This document shows, piece by piece, positions 51,238 to 60,180 of a stretch of 64,000 nucleotides of DNA (within the stretch, counting starts at the first letter, position 1; each line of letters begins with the position of its first letter). Origin of the DNA: Streptomyces sp. NBC_00569 (GTDB lineage Bacteria; Actinomycetota; Actinomycetes; Streptomycetales; Streptomycetaceae); contig NZ_CP107783.1 in the NCBI RefSeq assembly GCF_036345255.1, forward strand, positions 9,603,001 to 9,667,000, given 5' to 3'. The position numbers were made by a program, and so were the translations under genes. The notes below the pieces were generated by a model, which did not search any database, had not been told where the DNA came from, and saw only the letters and a list, made by a program, of their open reading frames with translations.

Positions 51238-52872
51238 TCAGTGGTGCGGGCGGACACAGCGGAAGCTGCTCGCGTCCGCGACGTCGCCGTCACCCTTGTA
51301 CTGCGGAACCCGCGGGTAGAGGCACAGGTCACGGGTGACCGTCCTGCCCGAGGCGTCCTTCACAGAAGCGCTCAGCGTCTGCGGGGCCTTGCCCTGCTCG
51401 ACCCACTTGGTCAGCGCGCCGAGCGCGTCGGCCGGCGCGGGACCCGTGTTGCCGGGACCGGCACAGTGGTTGACACCCGGAGCCAGGAACAGCCGGTAGA
51501 AGCCGTCGACCCGCTGCGCGCCGCCCAGCTTCCTCTCGACCCGCTCCCGGTAGTCCACCGTGCCCTGGGTGGGGATCAGCTGGTCGGCCTGGCCGTGCCA
51601 CGTCAGGAGCTTGCCACCGGACTTTCGGAATCCGGACAGGTCCGGGTCGTCCGAACCGATGACGTCGTCGAACTCGGTCTGGGACTGACGGAACAGCTTC
51701 TGGAACTCGCTGTAGCCGGCGGTGGAGACGTCGTAGGAGGGCTGCTTCTTGACGAACGTCGAGACCCACTCGGCGGGCACCAGGAACGGCGCACCCACCG
51801 AGGTGCCGTCGTCATCGGTCTTGGAGGCGGCCAGCGCCGTGAGGTCGGCGCCGACCGTGGGGCCGTACCAGAGCTTCTTGCCTGAGGTGGTGCGCGGACC
51901 GTCCCAGATCTTGCGGATCACGGCGGCGTCCGCGGCCGTGAAGGTGACCTGCTCGCCCTCGCACTCGAGCGTCGTGCCGATCAGGCGGCGCGGGTCGTAG
52001 TCGCACGTGGCGGGGTCGCCGATGGTGTCGTCCGCGGCGCCGTCCAGGCTGTCGCACGCCTTGACGGCGGACCGGGTCGCCAGGGTGAGTTCACACTTGG
52101 TGGGGTAGGTGTGCTCCTCGTTCATCACCACCTGCGGCCAGACCGTGGCGACCTCGAACTCGTCCCAGTTGATACCGGGCGCGTCGGCGAGGATGCCGTC
52201 GTAGTCGCCGGGGTGGTCCTGCGCCTCGGCGTAGCCCTGACGGCCGCCCGTGGAGCAGCCGTTGAAGTACGCGTACGAAGCGGGCCGGCCGTAGACACCG
52301 TTGACGATCTGCTTGGCGACGACCGCGGCCTCGTGCTCGGATCGCGAAGCGAAGTTCTTCAGTGAGGTCTCGTTGATCTCGCCCTTGCTGTTCAGGGCCC
52401 AGCCGACGTCGAGGTAGCTGCTGACACCGGCATCGGTGGTCGCGACCGCGTAGCCGTTCTTGACGGCGTCGGCCAGCGCCGAACCGTAGTCGCCGGCCGC
52501 GAAGGCACTGCCACCGACCGCCTGGAACCGGCCGTTCCAGCCGCTCTCGGGCAGCCACACCTTGACCTTGGCGTGATCGCCGAGCCCCGGGTGGCCGACC
52601 AGGGCGGTCACCTCGCAGTGGGCAGGCACGTCCGGGATCGTCTCCCCGGGCAGCGGTGAGACGGGGGGAACCTCGACGGTCCCCGTTGGCCGGCTCACCG
52701 CGGTCAAGGACTCGATCTTGGTGCCGGCCGGAGCCTTGAGGGGGATGGAGGTGGACGTGCATCGGAAGGTGGTGGAGGCGGAATTCTCGGGTTCCGCCGC
52801 GGCAGACGGCAGATACACCGCTGCTGTCATCAGCGGCACCGCGGCCGCGAGCACGGTCAGAAGTCGTCTCAT
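51238..52872 (-). CDS. Secreted tannase/feruloyl esterase family hydrolase
   Basis: This 544-residue protein has a Sec signal peptide (MRRLLTVLAAAVPLMTAAVY, cleavage after SAAA). Nucleophile motif GCSTGGRQG lies in the context ASYAYFNGCSTGGRQGYAEA. A large lid domain carries several cysteines, and the acid/histidine region is LLTWHGQADQLIPTQGTVDY then LFLAPGVNHCAGPGNTGPAP, where D and H complete the triad. The family cleaves ester bonds of plant phenolics or aromatic diesters outside the cell. ATG 52872 has AAGGA before it; the longer frame to 52968 lacks a signal-peptide start. Strong terminator after the stop; single gene. Confidence 0.92.
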   Translation of the reverse strand: MRRLLTVLAAAVPLMTAAVYLPSAAAEPENSASTTFRCTSTSIPLKAPAGTKIESLTAVSRPTGTVEVPPVSPLPGETIPDVPAHCEVTALVGHPGLGDHAKVKVWLPESGWNGRFQAVGGSAFAAGDYGSALADAVKNGYAVATTDAGVSSYLDVGWALNSKGEINETSLKNFASRSEHEAAVVAKQIVNGVYGRPASYAYFNGCSTGGRQGYAEAQDHPGDYDGILADAPGINWDEFEVATVWPQVVMNEEHTYPTKCELTLATRSAVKACDSLDGAADDTIGDPATCDYDPRRLIGTTLECEGEQVTFTAADAAVIRKIWDGPRTTSGKKLWYGPTVGADLTALAASKTDDDGTSVGAPFLVPAEWVSTFVKKQPSYDVSTAGYSEFQKLFRQSQTEFDDVIGSDDPDLSGFRKSGGKLLTWHGQADQLIPTQGTVDYRERVERKLGGAQRVDGFYRLFLAPGVNHCAGPGNTGPAPADALGALTKWVEQGKAPQTLSASVKDASGRTVTRDLCLYPRVPQYKGDGDVADASSFRCVRPHH

Positions 52873-53064
52873 TGCATTCCTTGTCAATCGCGTGTCTGCG
52901 GGCGACAGCGACACATATGTGCGTACGACCGGTGTGCATACCAACATGTGACGGCGAGGCGGACGCATCGGTCACGTGTCGGTCGATTCAGAGGGGGGTG
53001 TGTTCTCCATGCGCCCGACGTACGTGCAGACCACGTCGTGGATGAAGCGCGTCTGGGGCTCTCG

Positions 53065-53540
53065 TTACGCCGCTTGCGAGGCGGTGCTCAGCATGCTGTT
53101 CTGCACCGCGGTCAGGGCCACCATTGGCACCATGCCGAGACCCGGCGGGAGAGTGAGGGCTGCGACAGCGAGAGCTGTGATGGCCAGGGCGACCGCACCG
53201 GCCGGAGGCTGATGAGGGACGCCGACCGTCAGGAAAGCTGGTCGGTGAACACGCCGCTGGGTAAGGGGCCTGCGATGCCTGCGATGCCTGCGATGCCGAC
53301 GACGGAGCCGAACATCTTGTGATGGCGGCCTCGCTCGCTCAGGGCGACGATGGCGCTGACCAGGGTGAACGTCAGCACGATCACGCCGCCCCCGCCACGC
53401 CCCGCAGCGTGCGGGCGGTCAGGGGCTGAGGCAGATCAGCCGCGATGCCGTGCGCGACGGAGGCGGTGAGTAAGTGGAAGATGCCGGTGGATGCGAGGTA
53501 GGGGCGCCCCGCCCGTGCATGTCGCTGAGCTTGCCCCCAG
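53065..53540 (-). pseudogene. DHA2-type MFS transporter remnant
   Basis: Minus frames contain YLASTGIFHLLTASVAHGIA, RTLRGVAGGGVIVLTFTLVS and MFGSVVGIAGIAGIAGPLPS then GVFTDQLS-stop. This is helix 2-5 of a DHA2 drug-efflux transporter with its A-motif region (GGKLSDMHGR) in another frame. Further on, PPAGAVALAITALAVAALTL and MVALTAVQNSMLSTASQAA resemble a later helix of the same protein. Most of the gene is missing. The 9-bp unit giving GIA is repeated three times. Confidence 0.6.
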
Positions 53541-53551
53541 CGGTGTGACCG

Positions 53552-54994
53552 TCACAGGGTGACGGTCTGGTATTCGGTGTAGGTGCCGAGGCCGACGGCC
53601 CCGTACTCGCGGCCGATGCCGCTGTTCTTGAAGCCGCCGAAGGGGCCGTCGAAGCCGATGGGGGCGCCGTTCACGGTGACGGTGCCGGTGCGGATACGCC
53701 GGGCGAACGCGAGGGCGTGGCCCTCGTCGGCGGACCACACGCCACCGGAGAGGCCGTACTCGGAGTCGTTGGCGATCCGCGCGGCCTCGTCCTCGTCGTC
53801 GTACGCGATGACGACGAGGACCGGGCCGAAGATCTCTTCCTGTGCGATGCGCATGGAGTTGGTGACGTCGGCGAAGACGGTCGGGGTGACGTAGTTGCCG
53901 CCCTCCAGGCCCTCGGGGATCTGCGGGCCGCCCGTGACGAGGCGGGCGCCTTCCTTGATGCCGATTTCGATGTAGTCGCGTACGCGCTGCTGCTGGTCGG
54001 GGCGGATCATGGGGCCGATGAAGGTGTCCGGGTCGTCGGGGGCGCCGACCTTCAGCGACTCGACCAGGTCCTTGAGGCCGGCGACGACCTCTTCGTACTT
54101 CTCGCGCGGAGCGAGGATGCGCGTCTGTGCGATGCACGACTCACCGTTGTTGAGCAGCGAGCCGAACTTCAGTCCCTGCACTGCCTTGTTCACGTCCGCG
54201 TCCGGCAGGATGACCGCCGCCGACTTGCCGCCCAGTTCCAGGCTGACCCGCTTCAATTGCTCGCCCGCGATGGCGGCGATCCGGCGACCGGCCCGGGTCG
54301 AGCCGGTGAAGGCGATCTTGTCGACATCCGGGTGCGACACCAGGTACTCGCTGGTCTCGCGGTCGGCGGGCAGGATGCTGAGCACGCCTTCGGGCAGACC
54401 CAGTTGCTCCACGAGTTCGGCCAGGAAGCCCATGCTCAGCGAGTTCTCGGGCGAGACCTTCAGTACCACCGAGTTGCCCGCCAGCAGAGCAGGAATGATC
54501 TTTGAAGTGGCGGACGAGAAGGGGGAGTTCCAGGGGATCACCGCAGCCACCACTCCTACGGCCTCGCGGCGCACCACGCTGCGCACCGGTGACGCAGGGT
54601 CGGAGGGCAGCAGTGTCTCCTCCCAGCCGAACTCCTCCGCCGCCTTGAGGTAGGCGTTCGCCTGGCGCGTCAGTCCGGGCTGGCCGGCGAGAGTGAACCA
54701 GCCGGCCGAGCCGTTCTCGGCGGAGATCAGGGAGGCGATCTTCTCCGCGTTCGCTTCGCGCAGTGCGTTGAACCGGCGCAGTACCGCCACACGCTCCAGC
54801 GGCGCTGTCATGCGCCAGGTCCCCCTCTCGAACGCGGCACGGGCCGCGGCCACGGCACGGTCGACGTCGGCGGGCTGGGCCTGGGCGGCGCGGCCGATGA
54901 CGGACCGGTCGTGCGGGGAGCGGATGTCGAGCAGTTCGGGATTGCTCGGCGTGGTCCAGGAGCCGGCGACGTAGAGGCGGTCGTAGACGTTCAT
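53552..54994 (-). CDS. Aldehyde dehydrogenase family protein
   Basis: This 480-residue protein has the NAD(P)-dependent aldehyde dehydrogenase layout: VVAAVIPWNSPFSSATSKII (cofactor site), KIAFTGSTRAGRRIAAIAGE, general base in SLELGGKSAAVILPDAD, catalytic cysteine in NNGESCIAQTRILAP, and NGAPIGFDGPFGGFKNSGIG then REYGAVGLGTYTEYQTV at the end. It oxidises aldehydes to acids; the substrate is unknown. ATG 54994 has AAGGAG 8 bp upstream. The promoter region upstream (55040-55090) is AT-rich with an imperfect dyad, CACTTAGATATTTTAGTG. It may be divergent from a lost regulator gene. Confidence 0.92.
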   Translation of the reverse strand: MNVYDRLYVAGSWTTPSNPELLDIRSPHDRSVIGRAAQAQPADVDRAVAAARAAFERGTWRMTAPLERVAVLRRFNALREANAEKIASLISAENGSAGWFTLAGQPGLTRQANAYLKAAEEFGWEETLLPSDPASPVRSVVRREAVGVVAAVIPWNSPFSSATSKIIPALLAGNSVVLKVSPENSLSMGFLAELVEQLGLPEGVLSILPADRETSEYLVSHPDVDKIAFTGSTRAGRRIAAIAGEQLKRVSLELGGKSAAVILPDADVNKAVQGLKFGSLLNNGESCIAQTRILAPREKYEEVVAGLKDLVESLKVGAPDDPDTFIGPMIRPDQQQRVRDYIEIGIKEGARLVTGGPQIPEGLEGGNYVTPTVFADVTNSMRIAQEEIFGPVLVVIAYDDEDEAARIANDSEYGLSGGVWSADEGHALAFARRIRTGTVTVNGAPIGFDGPFGGFKNSGIGREYGAVGLGTYTEYQTVTL

Positions 54995-55536
54995 GGGTGC
55001 GCTCCTTAAGGAGGGGTTCTGAAGCATCTGGATTATCTGTCACTTCACTGTAGCACTTAGATATTTTAGTGGCGCATGTATGCGACTCTAGGATGGTGGT
55101 GGCCCATCGCTCCGACACGCACGACGCGCTGCGGACCGTGACCAATATGTCTCGATACGTGTCGACGGCGGCGCTCGCGCTCGCCACCGGCCTCACGCCC
55201 GGCTTCCTCACCTTTTGCTTGGGGCGGGACGCCGCACCGGAGGCGCCGGTACGCGTCGACCAGGCCGGATGCGTGAGCGGGGGAGGGCGGGAAGAGATGA
55301 TGTGGTCAACGGCCCTGGCGGAGCTGGCCTGTTGTGCGAGGTAGAGGCGCTGGAGGGCGCGCGGCGCTGTTCCTGTGCTCCGCCCGGATCGGGATGGTCC
55401 GACTTCGGTGGGCGCGGTTCCCGATACGTCGACGGGCGCGGTTCCCGAAACGTCGACGACGTCGGGCGTGGCAGACGGCCGGGCCGGCGGACGACTGCAC
55501 CTCGACGCCGCTCACCGCCCTGTCGCCCACGAGGTC
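54995..55536. other. Gene-free stretch with a 24-bp tandem repeat
   Basis: About 540 bp. It holds the AT-rich ALDH promoter at 55040-55090 and, at 55410-55457, a 24-bp unit beginning GGGCGCGGTTCCCGA in two tandem copies with one change. No gene is supported. Confidence 0.45.
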
Positions 55537-55713
55537 TCACATGAAGGCGCCGCTGCCCAGGCCGTAGCCGAACAGGACCGCGGACTCGGACCAGGACCAG
55601 ACCTGCGCCGAGGAGGGCCACGCGCCGAAGCCGGTCTGCGGCCGGAGTTCGGCCTCGGCGGTGCGGGTCTGGGTCTTCTCCGCTGACTCGTCAATGCCTG
55701 TGGTGGGAGACAT
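55537..55713 (-). CDS. Small hypothetical protein
   Basis: A 58-residue frame starting ATG 55713, preceded by CAGGTGCACC, encodes MSPTTGIDESAEKTQTRTAE then AELRPQTGFGAWPSSAQVWS and WSESAVLFGYGLGSGAFM. The composition (acidic start, aromatic/hydrophobic end) is protein-like and unlike the shadow frames around it. No family is recognised. The gene is just upstream of an 8-bp repeat array. It could also be a surviving N-terminus. Confidence 0.4.
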   Translation of the reverse strand: MSPTTGIDESAEKTQTRTAEAELRPQTGFGAWPSSAQVWSWSESAVLFGYGLGSGAFM

Positions 55714-55755
55714 GGTGCACCTGCCTGTTCGGGGCTCTGAGGTGATTGGTTAGTT

Positions 55756-55795
55756 CACTGACGCACTGACGCACTGACGCACTGACGCACTGACG
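55756..55795. repeat. Five tandem 8-bp repeats
   Basis: CACTGACG occurs five times in direct succession, followed by two degenerate copies. It lies between the small ORF and the end of the SRPBCC gene. Octamer runs like this change copy number by slippage. Confidence 0.85.
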
Positions 55796-55883
55796 CACGG
55801 ACCCACTGGCGCACCGTCTTGCGGTGCGTCAACTGGAGAGGTGGTGGGTCTCGTGACGTTCGATACGGGCTGCACCGTGGCGG

Positions 55884-56309
55884 CTACGCGGCGGCCTTCA
55901 GTGGGCCGGAGAAGGACTTGCGAAGGGACGACGGGCCGACGAGGGGGAGCAGGGAGGCGAGCATCTTCCCCTTCAGCGCGCGGGGCGTGCGCGTGAGTTC
56001 GACGTCGATGCGTGTGCCGTTGCCCTCGGGTGTCAGCTCGAAGATCCAACCGCCGCCCGCCCCGAAGAGCTTCGAGTCCAAGGTGGTGATGGTGACCTTG
56101 GAGTCGTCCCACTCGTAGTGCGCCCGTTCCCACGCGGCGCTGGTCCCCTCGGTCACTTCGGCCCAGAACGGACCGAGTTCGTGAACGGTGAAGTGGTCGG
56201 CGTCGATGCTGGGCCACGCCTCGACGCGCGAGGGGCTGAAGTCGGTCAGCACCGCCAGTGCCTCCTCGGGGCGAAGGGACGACATGAGGTGGAAGCGGAC
56301 GATGGCCAT
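55884..56309 (-). CDS. SRPBCC family protein
   Basis: This 141-residue protein is a START/Bet v1-like helix-grip fold: MAIVRFHLMSSLRPEEALAV then VEAWPSIDADHFTVHELGPF, AHYEWDDSKVTITTLDSKLF and GAGGGWIFELTPEGNGTRID. It ends with the long C-terminal helix. Such proteins bind hydrophobic ligands or act as cyclases; function here is unassigned. The start ATG 56309 is preceded by GGGGAT. Two copies of the GTMACC-N9-GGTKAC palindrome lie 57-116 bp upstream, which places the gene with the putative CGNR regulon. Confidence 0.82.
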   Translation of the reverse strand: MAIVRFHLMSSLRPEEALAVLTDFSPSRVEAWPSIDADHFTVHELGPFWAEVTEGTSAAWERAHYEWDDSKVTITTLDSKLFGAGGGWIFELTPEGNGTRIDVELTRTPRALKGKMLASLLPLVGPSSLRKSFSGPLKAAA

Positions 56310-56365
56310 GGGTATCCCCTGTGTCAGAGCTGCTGTGGGTGCAGTCATCACCGGGTACGCATGAA

Positions 56366-56425
56366 GTAACCGGCTTGACTGGTGATTACCCTTCCGTGTT
56401 CCGCGTAACCTGTCAAGGTGGTTAT
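56366..56425. promoter_or_regulatory. Two GTMACC-N9-GGTKAC-type palindromes
   Basis: Site A, 56366-56386: GTAACC, nine bases with CTTGAC, GGTGAT. Site B, 56405-56425: GTAACC, nine bases with GTCAAG, GGTTAT. Both lie upstream of the SRPBCC gene (minus strand). Confidence 0.6.
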
Positions 56426-56739
56426 TCGTAATGTGTGGTCGAAGCGGTAGCTGGGGGAGTGCGGTGAGAACGCCGCGCAGGCACTGGGGGCGCTGACGGG
56501 GCCGGATCCGGGGTCCGGGTTCGCGCACGTCGAGATTCGACAGTTGGGCAGCGTGTTCGACCAGGAGCCGGCGCATGGCAAGTGCCGTGCCGTCGCGGGG
56601 TGTGCCGTTTCGTCTGTTCCGGGTTCCGCGCTGGGCGGTCCCCGCGGGCGGGTAAGCCCGTGTACGGAGCTGGGCAGGGTCGCGCCGTGGCCCGTGGCCC
56701 GTGGAACGGAGGATGGTGCACTTCCAGTCACCCGGCGAG
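56426..56739. other. Gene-free stretch
   Basis: About 310 bp between the paired palindromes and the oxidoreductase fragment. Only shadow frames and no convincing stem are visible. Confidence 0.35.
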
Positions 56740-56868
56740 GTGACCGACCCTGAAGGCGTCCGGTCCTCCTACGGACCGGAGCGGTATTCCGGGCTCGCCG
56801 CAGTGAAGAAGCGGTACGACCCGGCCTACCTCGTCGCCCGTTTCAACACCGCCGCCAGGCCTGTCTGG
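56740..56868 (+). pseudogene. C-terminal fragment of a FAD-linked oxidase (BBE domain)
   Basis: The frame reads EGVRSSYGPERYSGLAAVKK then RYDPAYLVARFNTAA, the berberine-bridge-enzyme-like C-terminus (YGPxxxxxLxxxKxRYDP). No stop follows at the natural end; the frame runs on antisense to the TetR gene. The rest of the oxidase is absent. Confidence 0.55.
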
Positions 56869-57411
56869 TCAGGCCGGCCCGAGGCCCTTCATCAAGGTGT
56901 CGACGACGAGGTCGGCCGCCTGCCCGTCACTCAGATCGGGCATCTGTCGAACCACCAGGTGCATCAGCTGCGGCAGGAGGGCGCTGGCCCATCCCTCGGG
57001 CAGCTCCGCACGGAGCACCCCCTCGTCGACGGCACGTTGAACGAAAGCGTCGAATTCCCGGACCGAGGCGTTCCGCCGCTCGCGGACCGCATCGTCGGTC
57101 AGCATGCGGGTCAGGTCCACGGGCCACTTGCGGTTCACCGCGATGATGTTCTCCACGTACCGGTGCAGGGCCACGCCGACCGGAGCCTCTTTCAGGCGCG
57201 CGTCGGAGATGGCCTGCTCGACGGCTTCCAGCCGGGATTCGTAGATCGTCGCGAGAAGCTCCTCGCGGGAGGCGAACCGCCGGTAGACGGTCCGCCGGTC
57301 GACACCGGCCTCGGTGGCGATGCTCGCGATGCTCGCCGTGGGATCCGCCGCGAGCATGAGGGCTCCGGTCGTCAGTACGGCTTCCAGGTTGCGTGCGGCG
57401 TCGGCCCTCAT
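56869..57411 (-). CDS. TetR/AcrR family regulator
   Basis: This 180-residue protein has an N-terminal helix-turn-helix (LEAVLTTGALMLAADPTASI then ASIATEAGVDRRTVYRRFAS and REELLATIYESRLEAVEQAI) and an all-helical ligand domain. DRRTVYRRF is the recognition helix. The length is usual for the family. It lies between remnants of an oxidase and an LLM oxidoreductase, so its former target may be one of those. No clear operator is seen in its own promoter. Confidence 0.9.
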   Translation of the reverse strand: MRADAARNLEAVLTTGALMLAADPTASIASIATEAGVDRRTVYRRFASREELLATIYESRLEAVEQAISDARLKEAPVGVALHRYVENIIAVNRKWPVDLTRMLTDDAVRERRNASVREFDAFVQRAVDEGVLRAELPEGWASALLPQLMHLVVRQMPDLSDGQAADLVVDTLMKGLGPA

Positions 57412-57541
57412 GAGGGAGAGCCTACAATGCTGTGCACATTAGGGCAGTATCAGTCTCGCTCACGCGTACATAGGTGCCATAAATGTCGCACCTTCGTGAC
57501 GGCGAAGGTCGACGCTCCGGCATGGAAGCCGTGCGGCGAAG

Positions 57542-58510
57542 TCATCCCTCGGCGATGAGGCCAAGGCCGTCGCGGGCGTGGTCGATCGTCATGTCGACGG
57601 TCTTCACGGCGTACATCGGGTCGACCATGCAGGGGTCGATGCCTGTGCGTTCGTGCACAAGTCTGATGGTGTCGGCGACCTGAGTCACGCCGGTGCCGGC
57701 GTCGATGCTCACGCGGAGCACGGTGTCGATCTCCTCCGGGGCCCGGCCGACGTCACGGCCAAGTCGGTCGAGCGGCAAGCGCTGGGCGATGAGGCCATCG
57801 ATGCCGACAAAGCTGGGGACGACGCACAGAGGCAGCCACCCGTCACCGTGCCGGGCCACTGTGGCGAGCCCTCGCTCGGACAGGGCGCCCAGGCAGAACG
57901 GAGGGCGTGGCTTCCTGGCCGGCTTCAGCGGCGAGTGGTGGAGGGCAGCAGGCAGGTGGACGCCCTTGTGTTGCGCCGGGTCCTCGGTCGACAAGGCATC
58001 GAGGGCGTCGAGCAGTTCGTCCATGCGCGCCCCGCGGCGACCGAAGTCCAGCCCGGCCGCCTGGTATTCCTCGGGAGACCAGCCGATGCCGCAGCCGGGC
58101 AGGGTGCGTCCGCCGCTGACGAGATCGATGGTCGTCAGCGACCGGGCCGACTGGACGGGGGGTAGGGCGGGGGATGAGGGCATGAGTGCCCATGAGCACG
58201 CGGTGGGTGGCGCTCGCGGTGATGCTCAGCAGGACGAGCGGGTCCGCGGCGGCATTGAGCTCATCCGGGATGGAGTCGCCCTGGCCGCCGTAGCCGACGA
58301 CCGGGTCCACCCCCGCTAAGTTGCGGTCGCCCTAAGTTGCGGTCGCCCACCCAGAGGCCGGCGGCCCCGGCCTTCTCAACGGCACCGGCGAAGTCGGCTG
58401 CCTGCCGAAGCCGTTGGCCACGGGCTGGAACTGCGCGGGCGCGAGACGTATCTCCAGGTACGTCCTTCGCGCCGGGGAAGATGTGCGGACTGCTCCATGC
58501 GGACTGCTCC
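57542..58510 (-). pseudogene. LLM-class flavin/F420 oxidoreductase, multiply frameshifted
   Basis: The C-terminal two thirds is readable (SARSLTTIDLVSGGRTLPGC then GIGWSPEEYQAAGLDFGRRG and RGLATVARHGDGWLP). Upstream segments lie in other frames: DPVVGYGGQGDSIPDELNAA then DPLVLLSITASATHRVLMGT, and before that AGAVEKAGAAGLWVGDRN. At least two frame changes are needed, one at a 16-bp tandem duplication (58316-58347) and one near 58160-58190. The start region has further 14-bp repeats. Not functional. A complete relative lies at 61418-62335. Confidence 0.75.
58316..58347. repeat. 16-bp tandem duplication in the LLM pseudogene
   Basis: CTAAGTTGCGGTCGCC occurs twice, head to tail (58316-58331, 58332-58347). 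Sixteen bases shift the frame. Confidence 0.85.
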
Positions 58511-58521
58511 ATGCGGACTGC
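58484..58521. repeat. 14-bp tandem repeat, 2.7 copies
   Basis: TGCGGACTGCTCCA at 58484-58497 and 58498-58511, then a partial third copy to 58521, at the front of the LLM pseudogene. Confidence 0.85.
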
Positions 58522-58722
58522 AGTGCGCAGGACGCCGGATCGGTCAGGGTCCCAGGGGTTTCAGGGTTTCCGGTCGATGACTTCGGCGAGCGCCTGTGCG
58601 ACTTCGGACCGTATCTGCTCCCCCTTCTCGGCGGTCTGTCGTCCTTTCGGTGCGACCTGCCACTTCCGAGGGTGTGACCTCTAACGGGGGCGTCCACGCA
58701 CCAGCCGGCCGCGGGCTCTCTG

Positions 58723-59784
58723 TCAGAAGTGGTCCACGTCGACGACGGCCTGGGCGAACGCTGTCGGTGCCTCCTGCGGCAGGTTGTGTCCGACGGCCAG
58801 TGTGCGGTGCTCGTACTTCCCGGTGAACATGGTGCGGTACCCCGTTCCGTCGCCGGGCGGGGTGAACGGGTCGTACTGGGCGTCGATGGTGATGGTGGGC
58901 ACCGCGATGGTGGGAGCCTGGGCCAGCCTGTCCTCGTAGCTGTCGTAGCGCTGCTCGCCCTCGGCCAGGTCGAGGCGCCAGCGGTAGTTGTGGATGACGA
59001 TCGCGGCGTAATCGGGGTTCTCGAAGGCGGCTTCGGTGCGTTCGAAGGTGGCGTCGTCGAAGTCCCAGGTCGGCGAGACGGTCTGCCACACCAGCTTGGT
59101 CAGGTCATGGCGGAGGTCTTGCCGCTCCATGGCCTTCTTGCCGCGTTCGGTGGCGAAGTAGTACTGGTACCACCAGGTGTGCTCGGCGGCCGGCGCGATC
59201 GGTTCCAGCTGCGCCTTACGGTTGGTGATGAGGTAGCCGCTCACCGACACCAGGGCCTTGACCCGCTCGGGCCACAGGGCCGCGAGGATGTCGCCGGTGC
59301 GCGAGCCCCAGTCGAAGCCGGCGACCACGGCCTTGTCGATCTTGAGGGCGTCCATCAGCGCGATGATGTCCAGGGCGATCACCGATTGCTGCGCGTTGCG
59401 GAACGTCCGGGAGGAACGGAACCGCGTCGTGCCGTGGCCCCGGAGGTAGGGGACGATCACGCGGTAGCCCTGGTCGGCCAGCAGCGGGGCGACGTCGACG
59501 TAGCTGTGGATGTCGTAGGGCCAGCCGTGCAGACAGATGACGGCCGGCCCGTGAGCCGGGCCGAGCTCGGCGTAACCCACGTTCAGCAGACCCGCCTTGA
59601 TCTGCTTCAGCGCGGGGAAAGAGGTGTGCGTGCCCGGAGATACGGATGGCACGACGGGAACCTGGCCGCCGTTGTTCCGAGTGTTGGTGGAGGCCTGAGA
59701 AACGCCCTGCAGGCCGGTCAGGGAGACCGCGGCCGCTCCGGTGCCGAGGCCCATCGCCTTGTTGAAGGTACGCCTGTTGATCAT
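58723..59784 (-). CDS. Exported alpha/beta hydrolase, epoxide hydrolase/haloalkane dehalogenase-like
   Basis: This 353-residue protein has a twin-arginine signal (NRRTFNKAMGLGTGAAAVSL), so it is exported folded. The alpha/beta hydrolase core has the oxyanion motif ICLHGWPYDIHSY and the nucleophile elbow AGFDWGSRTGDI with aspartate, as in epoxide hydrolases and dehalogenases. The late acid is in TIDAQYDPFTPPGDG and the histidine in LAVGHNLPQEAPTAF. The substrate is unknown. Upstream are one full and one partial copy of the palindrome shared with the CGNR gene. It is divergent from the second exported hydrolase at 60181 and ends before the decayed LLM gene. Confidence 0.9.
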   Translation of the reverse strand: MINRRTFNKAMGLGTGAAAVSLTGLQGVSQASTNTRNNGGQVPVVPSVSPGTHTSFPALKQIKAGLLNVGYAELGPAHGPAVICLHGWPYDIHSYVDVAPLLADQGYRVIVPYLRGHGTTRFRSSRTFRNAQQSVIALDIIALMDALKIDKAVVAGFDWGSRTGDILAALWPERVKALVSVSGYLITNRKAQLEPIAPAAEHTWWYQYYFATERGKKAMERQDLRHDLTKLVWQTVSPTWDFDDATFERTEAAFENPDYAAIVIHNYRWRLDLAEGEQRYDSYEDRLAQAPTIAVPTITIDAQYDPFTPPGDGTGYRTMFTGKYEHRTLAVGHNLPQEAPTAFAQAVVDVDHF

Positions 59785-59845
59785 GTGAATCCTCCGTGCG
59801 TTCCGGTGAGATATACGTCCGTGCCGTTCGCGACGACCAACGTGT

Positions 59846-59889
59846 GAGTTGACTCTGACAGGTCATTCGTCACCGGTCAAGCAGGTGAC
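59846..59889. promoter_or_regulatory. Palindrome(s) upstream of the exported hydrolase
   Basis: A perfect-arm site at 59869-59889: GTCACC, nine bases beginning GGTCAA, GGTGAC. A half-matching copy at 59846-59866 ends GACAGGTCAT. Both lie 60-105 bp before the minus-strand start at 59784. Confidence 0.65.
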
Positions 59890-60074
59890 GACTGCGAGGG
59901 TGGGGATTGGCGTCGCCCACTCTTGTCTGTGACCGCGCGCGCTCAAGTCACTTGGCGGTCGCAGTCGTTGTAGAGGGGGAGTTTCGTGGCGGCGAAAGGT
60001 GCGGCGGCGGCGATGTCGGGGGTGAGGGGGTATCGCGGCGTCTCTCGCGCGGGCCGGCCGCCCCGACGGCTGAC
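59890..60074. other. Intergenic gap
   Basis: About 185 bp between the palindromes of the two divergent hydrolase genes; no further structure seen. Confidence 0.35.
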
Positions 60075-60137
60075 GTCACCTGCTTGACCGGTGCTGAAGC
60101 TTCTGACAGGTTGCGTGTCACCAGTCAGACAAGTGAC
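60075..60137. promoter_or_regulatory. Two palindromes upstream of the second exported hydrolase
   Basis: Site A, 60075-60095: GTCACC, nine bases with CTTGAC, GGTGCT. Site B, 60117-60137: GTCACC, nine bases with GTCAGAC, AGTGAC. Between them, TTCTGACAGGTTGC is another partial match. They end 43 bp before the ATG at 60181. Confidence 0.6.
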
Positions 60138-60180
60138 GCCATTCCTTGGTGTATCAGCGCACTTCTGGAGAGGGTTTCCC

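Noticed and set aside
55756..55795. Octamer repeat as a CRISPR array or an origin iteron array
   Set aside because: No spacers, too short, no replication gene near; best read as a slippage-prone repeat.
58570..58700. Minus-strand frame ending in ALAEVIDRKP
   Set aside because: It reads like protein but follows an in-frame TAG and lacks a start codon; too little is left to call a gene or name a family.
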